From Candidatus Zixiibacteriota bacterium (GTDB lineage: Bacteria > Zixibacteria > MSB-5A5 > UBA10806), in the NCBI GenBank assembly GCA_003520965.1, contig DOTU01000305.1, positions 10,088 through 20,377 of the forward strand: a stretch of 10,290 nucleotides of DNA. The letters run 5' to 3'. A program made the position numbers and the translations under genes. The notes below the pieces were generated by a model that saw only the letters and a list, made by a program, of their open reading frames with translations, searched no databases and was not told the origin of the DNA. This document shows, piece after piece, positions 1 to 7,307 of this stretch. Position 1 is the first letter of the stretch; each line of letters begins with the position of its first letter.

Positions 1-303
1 GAGATCGTCGGCGAGATACAGGATGAGCATGATGTCGAGGAAAACGAGATTATTATGCGTCCCGACGGCTCGGCCATTGTGGAAGGCTCGGCGGAGGCCG
101 ATCTGCTCTGTGAAAAATTTTATGTGGAATGCCCGGAGGGCGATTTTGAATCTGTAGCCGGGATGGTAATGAATGCCCTGGGGCATATCCCGGTTATAGA
201 TGAAAGCGCTGAGATATCAGGTCTTAAGATTACGGTTATCGAAAAGGACGGCCATCGGCTGAAAAGGCTGCGGGTTGAGCGGCTGCCGAAGGCAGCGCAG
301 TAG
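1..303 (+). CDS. CorC/HlyC-CNNM family protein, C-terminal fragment
   Basis: The frame is open from base 1, so the 5' part lies outside the window; 100 residues and a TAG stop remain. The first residues read EIVGEIQDEHD, the conserved end of the second CBS domain in CorC/HlyC-type proteins (family pattern LEEIVGEIxDE). The rest matches the small CorC_HlyC C-terminal domain: 'MRPDGSAIVEG', then an acidic stretch, 'VAGMVMNALGHIP', and a closing beta-strand pair 'GLKITVIEKDGHRLKRLRVERL'-like region at residues 78-95. Whole proteins of this family carry an N-terminal DUF21/CNNM membrane domain and two CBS domains and are linked to Mg2+/Co2+ transport or efflux. None of the membrane part can be seen here, so the exact subtype is open. 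A heptamer array starts about 20 bases after the stop. Confidence 0.85.
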   Translation, partial: EIVGEIQDEHDVEENEIIMRPDGSAIVEGSAEADLLCEKFYVECPEGDFESVAGMVMNALGHIPVIDESAEISGLKITVIEKDGHRLKRLRVERLPKAAQ

Positions 304-323
304 GCAGGACTGGGTAGTAGTTC

Positions 324-351
324 TGAGTTATGAGTTATGGGTTATGAGTTA
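324..351 (+). repeat. Tandem heptanucleotide array, four copies (TGAGTTA type)
   Basis: Four consecutive 7-mers read TGAGTTA, TGAGTTA, TGGGTTA, TGAGTTA. A more degenerate unit (TGGGTAG, 311-317) lies just upstream. The array begins 20 bases after the stop codon of the preceding gene. A related array with the same consensus and the same 28-bp length is at 8108-8135. Arrays of this kind resemble the heptameric short tandemly repeated repetitive sequences (STRR) described in cyanobacteria, but no shared function is shown. Confidence 0.8.
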
Positions 352-470
352 AAAGAAAGTAAAAAAGAAGCTGGGCACGATAAATTGTGTCCCTTACATT
401 ATGATAATAATTGTTACTGAACGTAGCGGCAATCTTAAGATTGGATTTTAAAAGTAAAAACCGCCAAGGG

Positions 471-490
471 CCTGCCTGCCAGCAGGCAGG
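471..490. repeat. GC-rich palindrome CCTGCCTGC-CA-GCAGGCAGG
   Basis: The arms are 9 bp and perfect, with a 2-base centre. The plus strand continues GTTTT, so it could act as a weak plus-strand terminator for the CorC-type gene. The sequence also looks like the short GC palindromes that are dispersed in many bacterial genomes. An AAAAC stretch upstream could pair with GTTTT only if about 9 bases bulge out. Confidence 0.6.
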
Positions 491-621
491 GTTTTGACCT
501 ACAAACTTCGCATTCGTCCTGATTCATAAAAAAACTATCGTATCAATTACTCTCTTAAGGTTGGGAAATGCTTCGTCATCCTGATAAAATTGAAATTCCT
601 CGCAATGATGCACTTAAAATA

Positions 622-653
622 AAAACCGATGTCGGTATCGAGACATCGGTTTT
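622..653 (-). terminator. Bidirectional intrinsic terminator between converging genes
   Basis: The arms AAAACCGATGTC (622-633) and GACATCGGTTTT (642-653) are perfect 12-bp inverted repeats around an 8-base loop. Read on the minus strand, the stem ends in a U-rich run just downstream of the PorV-like stop, so it terminates the hutU-hutI-lptE-porV transcript. On the plus strand the tail is TTTTAATTTTT, so it also works for transcripts from the CorC-type gene. Confidence 0.85.
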
Positions 654-678
654 AATTTTTCAATCAATTCAAACCAAT

Positions 679-1680
679 TTAAAATCCGGCCTCTACAGAT
701 ATGCGATGCACGGAGCCAACATCGGCATAAGACGAATAAGAGTAATCTATCTGATACATCTTATAAACGACACCAAATCCACCGGAAAATCCAGCCATAG
801 TATCGTTGCCCGCGCCGACTTTATAATCTTTAGCCTGGGAATTCCATCCCAAGCGCAGAAAAAATGGCTTCAGGGAAACGAGTTCAACGCCAAGCGCCCC
901 ATAGAAATCGTTGTCAAATGGCTTGCCCAATTCGCCCGCGAAAAGAAGCGGTAAGCCCTTAAGGTGATGTGAGATGCCGGCCGCAATCTTGGTGGGAAGC
1001 TTATCCTTGTGAGTTTCGCTTAAGCCCTTAAGCTGCGCGCCCAGATTGGTTATAGCCAGGCCTGCCCGAGTGGAGGCGTCTGGGGTTACAAGGTACATCA
1101 AGCCCAGATCGACGGCCATGCCGTTTGAGGAGTAGGTATCAACTTTTTCAGAGATGAATTTTCCGGTCACGCCCGCGGAGAATCTGGGGGCGAATCGTTT
1201 GGAATAGGTCAATCCGAAAGCGAAGTCGGAGGCGCCGAATGTGCCAAGCTCAGTACCGTCTCTATCGAGGCGCGTAAAAGAGCCATAATTTTGGTAAGAG
1301 ATCGAGGCTCCAACCGCAGAAGCTGAATCAAGCTGACGGGTATAACCCAAAAAGCCGTATTGGAAATCAACCAAATAATTGAGATAGGAAGCGGTAAAGC
1401 GATTTTTGGGTGTGGGATTCAGTGGTTTGTCTAAAAGTTCGTCGAAAACAAGGGCTTCCCCGCTTAGACTGGTGAGGCCGGCCGGGTTGTAATAGAGGGC
1501 GGTGGCATCATCAGCCAGCCCTACAAAAGCCCCACCCATGGCTTGCGATTTAGCCCCAATGCCGATCTTAAGGAATGTGTAAGCCGCAGTGCCGGCCTTG
1601 GAGTTAATCGCCTGCGCCGATGTTGCCAGAGTAGTCAAAACAACTAAGCCAAAAATTATGGTTATTGCCTTTATTCTCAT
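679..1680 (-). CDS. PorV/PorQ family outer-membrane beta-barrel protein
   Basis: A 333-residue protein with a Sec signal peptide (residues 1-24, hydrophobic core then SAQA|IN). The mature start carries the family hallmark at about residues 38-69: KIGIGAKSQAMGGAFVGLAD followed by DATALYYNPAGL. This is the PorV/PorQ (UPF0164-like) signature of FadL-like barrels in Bacteroidota and related phyla. Alternating beta-strand patterns continue to a C-terminal Phe, typical of BAM-inserted barrels. PorV acts in type IX secretion as a shuttle for cargo, but many lineages encode paralogues of unknown role and no other T9SS gene is in the window, so I do not assign the symbol porV. The ATG at 1680 follows GGGAG closely, 22 bp after the LptE-like stop. 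It is the last gene of the minus-strand cluster. Confidence 0.85.
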   Translation of the reverse strand: MRIKAITIIFGLVVLTTLATSAQAINSKAGTAAYTFLKIGIGAKSQAMGGAFVGLADDATALYYNPAGLTSLSGEALVFDELLDKPLNPTPKNRFTASYLNYLVDFQYGFLGYTRQLDSASAVGASISYQNYGSFTRLDRDGTELGTFGASDFAFGLTYSKRFAPRFSAGVTGKFISEKVDTYSSNGMAVDLGLMYLVTPDASTRAGLAITNLGAQLKGLSETHKDKLPTKIAAGISHHLKGLPLLFAGELGKPFDNDFYGALGVELVSLKPFFLRLGWNSQAKDYKVGAGNDTMAGFSGGFGVVYKMYQIDYSYSSYADVGSVHRISVEAGF

Positions 1681-1702
1681 AGCTCCCGTCCTGCTTGTAT
1701 TG

Positions 1703-2197
1703 TTACCATCCCTTGACGGTTTTATTCAGGATATCTTCCACTAATTTATCGATAGCACGGCTTTTGCCATCGTTCTCAGTCTCGCTGACCGCGTCATAAG
1801 TGCCCCAGTTGGACATATTAGCTTCCTCCCAGATAACTTTCTGGGAGCGCCGATTCACGAATTCCACCTTGACCCCGATAACGCTTTTGTATTCGCTGAC
1901 CACCTCGGATTTCGAATAGGTGTACGGCTCCCGGCTATAAGATATAACAGAACCGCGTAAAATGCCATCAGCTTGTTGTTCGGGGACAACTTTGAGAGTA
2001 TTATCGGTAACAAAGGCTTGCGATAGCCTATCGGAAAGCTGCTCCCGAAGGCCACTTTCGGTAGACTGGTTATCGAAAAGGGGAATGGCGATAGTTTTGA
2101 CATTCCCAAGCGCCGAGGGAGAAACGGTATATATCCCACAGGAAAGAAGTGTCAGAAAAATGCAGGGTAGCGCAATTAGATGCTGGATATTTTTCAA
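1703..2197 (-). CDS. lptE: LptE-like LPS-assembly lipoprotein (TTG start)
   Basis: A 164-residue lipoprotein. The signal peptide ends in lipobox L17-L18-S19-C20, so Cys20 would be lipidated. The body has the LptE-family pattern: GIYTVSPSALGNVKTIAIPL, then FDNQSTESGLREQLSDRL with AFVTDNTLKVV, and a strand-rich C-terminal half. LptE plugs the LptD barrel that inserts lipopolysaccharide in the outer membrane. The start is TTG at 2197, and its last two bases plus the next A form the hutI TGA stop (TTGA, 4-base overlap). A good ribosome site, AAAGGAG at 2208-2214, lies 10 bases upstream inside hutI, and no nearer ATG keeps the signal peptide, so the TTG start is well supported. Expression is probably coupled to hutI translation. 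The remote family makes the symbol less certain than the family. Confidence 0.82.
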   Translation of the reverse strand: MKNIQHLIALPCIFLTLLSCGIYTVSPSALGNVKTIAIPLFDNQSTESGLREQLSDRLSQAFVTDNTLKVVPEQQADGILRGSVISYSREPYTYSKSEVVSEYKSVIGVKVEFVNRRSQKVIWEEANMSNWGTYDAVSETENDGKSRAIDKLVEDILNKTVKGW

Positions 2198-3462
2198 CGG
2201 ACCTTTACTCCTTTCTTGTAAACGCTACTAACCATATTGCCACCGTAATGATAAGGTATCTCGCGATAATCTTCGGCATCCCAGATTACGAGATCGGCAA
2301 ATTTGCCGGGGGCAAGCGAACCGATTTCGCTTCCCTTATCGATAGCGAAGGCCGCGTTGAGTGTGGACGCCGACAGCACCTCGGCCGGAGTCATCTTATA
2401 CTCAAGGCAGCCCAGGGTCATTATTATCTGCATTGATTCGGTCATCGATGAGCCGGGGTTGCAATCGGTTGCCAGAGCGACCGGCAGGCCTTTTTCAATC
2501 ATAAGCCTGGCCGGGGCGGCCTGGTTCATCCCCAGGAAAAACGTAGTACCCGGCAGGAGAACCGGCACCACGCCAGCTTTTTGCATTAGATGAATACCCT
2601 CGTCTCCAGCGAAAACAAGGTGATCGGCTGAGACCGCATCAAATTCGGCAGCCAGTTCAGCGCCACCGGTGTTGGATAGCTCGTCGGCATGTATTTTGAG
2701 CTTCAAGCCATAAGCCTGCGCTGTCTGCAATATTATACGAGTTTGCTTTGGCGAAAAGACGCCTTGCTCGCAAAAAACATCGCAGAAAACGGCCAGGTTT
2801 CGGGCCACCACTTTGGGGATCATATCGTTACAGATAAGCGAAACGTAATCGTCCGGATTGTTTTTGTATTCAAGGGGTATCTCGTGCGCGCCTAAAAAGG
2901 TGGGGATCAGATCAATATCATGCTCATCGTTGAGCTCTTTGATGGCCAGGAGTTGCTTGATCTCATCTCTAGTGGTAAGACCGTAACCGGATTTAGCCTC
3001 GATGGTGGTTGTGCCGAATGATAGCATCCGATCGAGAATGCGCTTACCGTTGAGCTTGAGCGTATTCTTTGTAGCTTTTCGAACGGCGTCGACTGTGGAG
3101 ATAATGCCGCCGCCCGCCTCGGCGATCTCCATATAGCTTCGGCCGGTAATGCGAAGCTCGAACTCCGCCGCCCTTTGCCCGGCGAAAACGGGATGGGTAT
3201 GGGGATCAATCAGGCCCGGCGTAACCACCCGACGCTCGGCATCGATGACTTTGGCCCGCCTGGTGAGAACAACCTGCTTGAGCAGTTTGTTTGTTTCGCC
3301 AATAGCCACGATACGGGAGCCATTGACAGCCACCGCGCCGTTGTTGATGATATCTAGATTGGTCATCAAATTGCCACATTTCGGCCCGATTTTCTGGGGG
3401 TCGTGCAAGGTGACCAGCTGCGAGGCGTTTTTGATGATGAGAGAGGCGGTGGGGGTTAGCAT
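2194..3462 (-). CDS. hutI: Imidazolonepropionase
   Basis: A 422-residue cytosolic amidohydrolase, the usual length for HutI. It hydrolyses 4-imidazolone-5-propanoate to N-formimidoyl-L-glutamate, step three of histidine degradation. The metal-binding motif DPHTHP (H88, H90) begins the TIM barrel after a short beta-sandwich segment. Other ligand or catalytic positions are visible: H258-A-D-E261, H281 in SADHLVFA, and D333 in ATDCNPGSS, all matching the HutI pattern. GRSYMEIAEAGGGI (107-120) is the substrate-loop hallmark. The C-terminal GSLAPGKFADLVIWD is the returning beta-sandwich common to amidohydrolases. The ATG at 3462 has TAGGAA about ten bases upstream. It lies 89 bp after hutU, with a REP-like hairpin in the gap, and its stop overlaps the lptE start. 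No hutH or hutG is in the window. Confidence 0.97.
   Translation of the reverse strand: MLTPTASLIIKNASQLVTLHDPQKIGPKCGNLMTNLDIINNGAVAVNGSRIVAIGETNKLLKQVVLTRRAKVIDAERRVVTPGLIDPHTHPVFAGQRAAEFELRITGRSYMEIAEAGGGIISTVDAVRKATKNTLKLNGKRILDRMLSFGTTTIEAKSGYGLTTRDEIKQLLAIKELNDEHDIDLIPTFLGAHEIPLEYKNNPDDYVSLICNDMIPKVVARNLAVFCDVFCEQGVFSPKQTRIILQTAQAYGLKLKIHADELSNTGGAELAAEFDAVSADHLVFAGDEGIHLMQKAGVVPVLLPGTTFFLGMNQAAPARLMIEKGLPVALATDCNPGSSMTESMQIIMTLGCLEYKMTPAEVLSASTLNAAFAIDKGSEIGSLAPGKFADLVIWDAEDYREIPYHYGGNMVSSVYKKGVKVR
2208..2214 (-). promoter_or_regulatory. Ribosome binding site deciding the TTG start of lptE
   Basis: On the minus strand this reads AAAGGAG, 10 bases before TTG. It lies within the last codons of hutI. 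It supports translation from the rare start codon and coupling between the two genes. Confidence 0.65.
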
Positions 3463-3492
3463 AATATTCGATTCCTAACATTCCATCAGCGC

Positions 3493-3529
3493 CAGGATGT
3501 CATCCCGCTCTGAGCGGGACTCCATCCTG
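3493..3529. repeat. REP-like nested hairpin between hutU and hutI
   Basis: An inner perfect inverted repeat, TCCCGCTC (3503-3510) and GAGCGGGA (3512-3519), has a one-base centre. It is framed by an outer 7-bp pair, CAGGATG (3493-3499) and CATCCTG (3523-3529). The inner part resembles the dispersed 'GTCATyCCCGC..GCGGGAaTCCA' elements found in many genomes. It has no U-tract, so I call it a mobile palindromic repeat or mRNA-stabilising stem rather than a terminator. It could attenuate hutI relative to hutU. Confidence 0.7.
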
Positions 3530-3551
3530 AGGCATACAGAAAAACTTATTC

Positions 3552-5210
3552 CTATTTCTTCCTCATCGGCATTTTAATTCCCTTCGCACAGGCGACATCC
3601 TCGGCGATCTCGTAACCGGCGTCGGCGTGGCGGGCGACACCGATACCAGGATCGTTAGTCAATACACGTTGGATACGTATATCCATCTCTTTTGTGCCGT
3701 CAGCGACCAGAACCTGCCCGGCGTGAATCGAAAGGCCCATACCTACCCCGCCGCCTTGATGAATCGAAACCCAGGACGCACCCGATGCGGTATTGAGCAT
3801 GGCATTGAGAAGCGGCCAGTCGGCGATAGCGTCACTGCCGTCTTTCATCGATTCGGTCTCGCGGTTGGGAGAAGCCACAGAGCCACAGTCGAGATGATCG
3901 CGCCCGATGACAATTGGGGCTGAGAGTTTGCCCTCGCGCACCAGACGGTTGAACTCCAAACCCAGCAAATGACGTTCGCCATATCCCAGCCAGCAAATTC
4001 TGGCCGGAAGGCCCTGGAAATGAACTTTCTCACCGGCCAGCCTTATCCAGCGGGCAAGAGGCTTATTATCAGGAAAAAGGCGCAGGACAGCTTCATCTGT
4101 GGTAGCAATATCTTTAGGATCGCCCGAAAGGGCAGCCCAGCGGAACGGCCCTTTGCCCTCGCAGAAGAGAGGGCGGATATAGGCAGGCACAAATCCGGGG
4201 TAATCGAAAGCGTTTTTGACGCCGGCTTTTTGGGCCTGGCCGCGAAGGTTATTGCCGTAATCGAAACAGATCGAGCCGCGTTTTTGCAAATCCAGAATGG
4301 ACTGCGTATGACGGGCCATCGATTCGTAAGACATCTTAATATATCTGTCGGGATTAGATTTTCTGAGGGCTAAGGCCTCTTGATACGAAATACCATGCGG
4401 TACATAGCCGTTGAGCTCGTCATGGGCGGAGGTTTGATCGGTGACGATATCGGGTTTTATCCCTCGCTTAACCATCTCAGGCAGAATATCAGCGCAGTTG
4501 CCAACCAATCCTACAGAGAGCGGCTTTTTAGATTTGATAGCCGCGTTGATCAGGCTCATGGCCTCGTCAAGCGTTTTGGCTTTCTTATCGCAATAAGCTT
4601 TTTCGATTCGACGATCAATGCGCGTTTCGTCAACCTCGACAACCAAAATCGCGGCGCCGGTCATGGTGGCGGCCAGAGGCTGAGCGCCACCCATACCGCC
4701 CATACCGCCTGTTAGGACGAATTTACCGGAAAGATCGCTTCCGAAATGCTTCTCCCCTGCCGCAGCGAAAGTTTCATAAGTTCCCTGGAGGATACCCTGG
4801 GTGCCGATATAAATCCACGAGCCGGCGGTCATCTGGCCATACATGATAAGGCCTTTTTTATCGAGCTCGCGGAAAACCTCCCAGGTGGCCCAGTTGGGGA
4901 CGAGATTGGAGTTGGCAATCAGCACTCTGGGAGCGTAAGAATGAGTCTGGAAAATCCCCACCGGTTTACCGGATTGCACAAGAAGGGTCTCATCATTTTC
5001 AAGCTTTTTAAGCGATTCTATGATAACTTCTAACGCTTGGACGTTGCGGGCGGCTTTGCCGATACCGCCGTAGACAACCAGTTCCTCGGGCTTTTCGGCG
5101 ACTTCGGAATCGAGGTTGTTTAGAAGCATTCGCAATGCTCCCTCCTGCTGCCAGCTTTTGCAGGAAATTTGGTTGCCACGAGGGGCTTTAATATTTTTCA
5201 AATCAATCAT
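3552..5210 (-). CDS. hutU: Urocanate hydratase (urocanase)
   Basis: A 552-residue cytosolic enzyme of normal family length that converts urocanate to 4-imidazolone-5-propanoate with tightly bound NAD+. It shows the N-terminal YGGIGKAARN (47-56), the motif FQTHSYAPRVLIANSNLVPNW around 87-107 (NAD-domain entry), and the Gly-rich NAD loop GGMGGMGGAQPLA (168-180). It also has the late catalytic block LPARICWLGYGERH (401-414), with Cys406 at the position of the active-site cysteine, followed by GRDHLDCGSVASPNRETE (437-454). The ending GVARHADAGYEIA is also typical. The ATG at 5210 is preceded by an excellent site, TGAGGTGA. It is the first gene of the minus-strand cluster, feeding its product directly to HutI. 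Confidence 0.97.
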   Translation of the reverse strand: MIDLKNIKAPRGNQISCKSWQQEGALRMLLNNLDSEVAEKPEELVVYGGIGKAARNVQALEVIIESLKKLENDETLLVQSGKPVGIFQTHSYAPRVLIANSNLVPNWATWEVFRELDKKGLIMYGQMTAGSWIYIGTQGILQGTYETFAAAGEKHFGSDLSGKFVLTGGMGGMGGAQPLAATMTGAAILVVEVDETRIDRRIEKAYCDKKAKTLDEAMSLINAAIKSKKPLSVGLVGNCADILPEMVKRGIKPDIVTDQTSAHDELNGYVPHGISYQEALALRKSNPDRYIKMSYESMARHTQSILDLQKRGSICFDYGNNLRGQAQKAGVKNAFDYPGFVPAYIRPLFCEGKGPFRWAALSGDPKDIATTDEAVLRLFPDNKPLARWIRLAGEKVHFQGLPARICWLGYGERHLLGLEFNRLVREGKLSAPIVIGRDHLDCGSVASPNRETESMKDGSDAIADWPLLNAMLNTASGASWVSIHQGGGVGMGLSIHAGQVLVADGTKEMDIRIQRVLTNDPGIGVARHADAGYEIAEDVACAKGIKMPMRKK

Positions 5211-5214
5211 TATA

Positions 5215-5222
5215 TCACCTCA
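5215..5222 (-). promoter_or_regulatory. Strong ribosome binding site of hutU
   Basis: On the minus strand this reads TGAGGTGA, four bases from the ATG, an extended complement to the 16S 3' end. It is the best Shine-Dalgarno sequence in the window and fixes the hutU start at 5210. It contrasts with the SD-less starts at 7436 and 7303. Confidence 0.75.
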
Positions 5223-5284
5223 AAATAAATGCAGATAACCTAAACATAGTTGCACCGATATTCAGACTAATACACATTTGGTAT

Positions 5285-5312
5285 AATTTACAACACCGGC
5301 CGGATAAGTCAA
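5285..5312 (-). promoter_or_regulatory. Candidate sigma70-type promoter of the hutU cluster
   Basis: On the minus strand, TTGACT (5307-5312) is followed after 16 bases by TAAATT (5285-5290). This would start transcription near 5278 and give a leader of about 68 bases with the strong hutU ribosome site. The -35 overlaps the stop codon of the upstream membrane-protein gene. The -10 is a mediocre match, so this is only a candidate; read-through from the upstream gene is the alternative. Confidence 0.35.
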
Positions 5313-7303
5313 CGGCCAGTTTTAGAAGCCAGCAACTGCCGAAGCAGTTCCCGGGCCGGACCTTTGGGGTCACGTTTTAAGGCTTCGTTCAGGTAAAACT
5401 CAGCTTTAACCATGTCGTTTCGGCGAGCGTGGAGATACGCTATATCTATATAAACCTGAGGATTTTCTGGAGTAATCTTTATAGTTCGATCATACCAGGT
5501 CATTGCCGAATCAAATGCCCCCGCCATGGAATACATTTCACCAATAGTTAAATTCAGGTCAATAAGCGCCGGCTTAATTTCAAGCGCCTTTTTGTAAAAT
5601 TTGGCGGCAGGAAGGTATTGCTCCCTATTTTGGCTGGAATAACCGCAAATGGAATTAGCCAGACCGGATTCGGGGTTAATCGATAAATTTCTTTGGGCCT
5701 CATTGTTAAATGCCTCAAGCTTTAAACGATCGTTGTATCCATACCCCGACTGCAAAGGGTTAATGACATTGTAACCCCACTGATTGACGATATTTTGATT
5801 GGCCTGATTGCGCCTGAGATAAACCAGGTAATAATCATCGAAATAAACAAGCGACCAGCGGCTATCGGTTGAGAGGAAATTTCTGAGTTCGCCAATGCCG
5901 GGCGGCATCGGCAATACTGCGGCAACGGCGTTAATTTGATCGAGAAGATCAAGAACTCCCGGAGCGCCTCCTACAACCAATCGGTAGTTTTTGATCTGCT
6001 CTTCTCCGTAAACATCGAGGCGGCCATCGACAAAAACCTTCCATCTTGGATAGCCAGCCCAGATAAGGTAACCGCCGTCACCCAAAACATTAACAATGTT
6101 TCCCTCGAAACCGACCTTATTTAGAAAATTGGCGGCTCCGATGGGAGCAAGCCCTTGTTGAATACCTGTTCCAAGGAAATCATGATCTGCTTGATAATCC
6201 CGGATGAGAGCAAACCAGGCTATCATCCAAATTGCGGCCGCTACTAATATCGCTCTTTGGGCGGTCCTGATTAGCTGTAGCTGTTTTAGTTTGGGAATAG
6301 ACGAAATCGCCAAAAAGCCGAAGGCCAGAATGATTACGAAATTCTGAATATTTCGTCGGGCAAAACAGGCAAGGAGCTCAACAACAACGATGATAATTGA
6401 AATATCGGGCCGTTTCTTAATATGTAAAATCGTTGCGAGAAGTCCCAAGGCGGTTGCTATATAGAAGAGCATTTGAGCCAGCCATTCTGCACGTCCAAGG
6501 TAGATTGGCGAGACCCATTCGGCGATAGTGCTCTTAAATGTCGATGTTCCCGATATCTGGAATGGATAGAGGAAAATCGCGATTCCGTTTGGGTTAACCA
6601 GGCAAAGAAGCGTTGCCAAAAGGGCCGGGGCGATCGAGAATTTAAATCTTATGCCCGAGCTTTCACCTTTTAATTCTGGTAGAATAAACTCTCTGGCAAC
6701 GACAACCCAATAGACTCCCAAGCCCAGGATAAAACCAGCGTGCATATTGGCCCAAATCCAGAAAATAAGAGGGATTATCAACCATCGCTCGAACTTTCGC
6801 GCTTTGGGGCTCGACGGAGATTTAAAAAGGAAAAAAGCCAGGAGTGCCAGAAAAATGAAACCAAAGGCATGTGGACGGGGAAACATCATATATGACAAAC
6901 CGGCGACCATAAAGAGCGAAAGCGCTGCGGAAAGATATGCAGGCGCACCGCGCCTTTTTCCGAATTCGAAAACCAGGAAGGCCATCAGGGCGGAAACGGT
7001 GGCAGTGAAAAAGATAAGGGCGGTTAGGCCACCCATCTTATAGATCAAATAAATGATAACCTCAGCCAGCCATTCATGGGTTACCCAGTGATTCCCAAGA
7101 GCCGTAAAGGAGAAGATATCGGCATGAGGGATACCGCTTTGCAGGATAATCTCGCCAGTTTTAAGGTGCCACCAGATATCATGGTCGTTTATCTTGGTAA
7201 AGCCGATGACAAAAGCGAGAATGAGTAGTAAGGCGAGAAATATATATGAGATAAGCCTGCTGTTGGTATCCGGGTCAGTTTTTGACAAAGCTTGCGCCAT
7301 CAT
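5309..7303 (-). CDS. Multi-pass membrane protein, GT-C-like, with C-terminal TPRs
   Basis: About 664 residues from the ATG-ATG pair at 7303/7300; the open frame extends upstream to an ATG at 7456. I reject that longer start because it would overlap the divergent gene and its N-terminal 51 residues are not membrane- or signal-like. It would also place a good promoter (7308-7336) inside the gene. Numbered from 7303, a first membrane helix lies near residues 16-36. Next comes the loop NDHDIWWHLKTGE (39-51) and IPHADIFSFTALGNHWVTHEWL (58-79 region). This acidic plus WWH first-loop arrangement recalls GT-C glycosyltransferases that use polyprenyl-phosphate sugars. About eight to ten further hydrophobic helices run to about residue 368. 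A soluble domain follows with the conserved-looking FVDGRLDVYG (about 424-433), then three TPR units (about 560-663). I recognise the architecture from uncharacterised membrane proteins but not a tested function. Confidence 0.8.
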   Translation of the reverse strand: MMAQALSKTDPDTNSRLISYIFLALLLILAFVIGFTKINDHDIWWHLKTGEIILQSGIPHADIFSFTALGNHWVTHEWLAEVIIYLIYKMGGLTALIFFTATVSALMAFLVFEFGKRRGAPAYLSAALSLFMVAGLSYMMFPRPHAFGFIFLALLAFFLFKSPSSPKARKFERWLIIPLIFWIWANMHAGFILGLGVYWVVVAREFILPELKGESSGIRFKFSIAPALLATLLCLVNPNGIAIFLYPFQISGTSTFKSTIAEWVSPIYLGRAEWLAQMLFYIATALGLLATILHIKKRPDISIIIVVVELLACFARRNIQNFVIILAFGFLAISSIPKLKQLQLIRTAQRAILVAAAIWMIAWFALIRDYQADHDFLGTGIQQGLAPIGAANFLNKVGFEGNIVNVLGDGGYLIWAGYPRWKVFVDGRLDVYGEEQIKNYRLVVGGAPGVLDLLDQINAVAAVLPMPPGIGELRNFLSTDSRWSLVYFDDYYLVYLRRNQANQNIVNQWGYNVINPLQSGYGYNDRLKLEAFNNEAQRNLSINPESGLANSICGYSSQNREQYLPAAKFYKKALEIKPALIDLNLTIGEMYSMAGAFDSAMTWYDRTIKITPENPQVYIDIAYLHARRNDMVKAEFYLNEALKRDPKGPARELLRQLLASKTGR

Positions 7304-7307
7304 GTCC

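Larger units (their letters stand above)
304..678. other. Gene-free convergent intergenic region
   Basis: This 375-bp stretch separates the converging CorC-type and PorV-like genes. It holds a heptanucleotide array (324-351), an imperfect hairpin with a one-base bulge (373-393), a 9-bp-armed GC palindrome (471-490) and a strong two-way terminator (622-653). Its composition is AT-rich. I see no supported coding sequence: the only open frame, starting at 568, runs antisense through the PorV-like gene and resembles no protein I know. Confidence 0.7.

Noticed and set aside
373..393. Imperfect hairpin GGGCAC...GTGTCCC as a terminator of the CorC-type gene
   Set aside because: The stem is only six pairs with a bulge and lacks a U-tract.
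430..443. Perfect 14-bp palindrome CAATCTTAAGATTG as an operator
   Set aside because: A palindrome this short is expected about once by chance in 10 kb, and it lies downstream of genes on both sides.
568..954. Plus-strand open frame of 128 codons with AAGG before its ATG
   Set aside because: Most of it is antisense to the well-supported PorV-like gene and crosses the terminator stem; its product resembles no known protein.
3845..4715. Several plus-strand frames of 60-134 codons opposite hutU
   Set aside because: They are shadows of the urocanase codons, with no recognisable domains or ribosome sites.
5278..5293. HutC-like operator (TTGTAAATTATACCAA on the minus strand) at the hutU promoter
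   Set aside because: Only the outer bases are symmetric; the match to a TTGTATATACAA-type site is too weak and no hutC gene is in the window.
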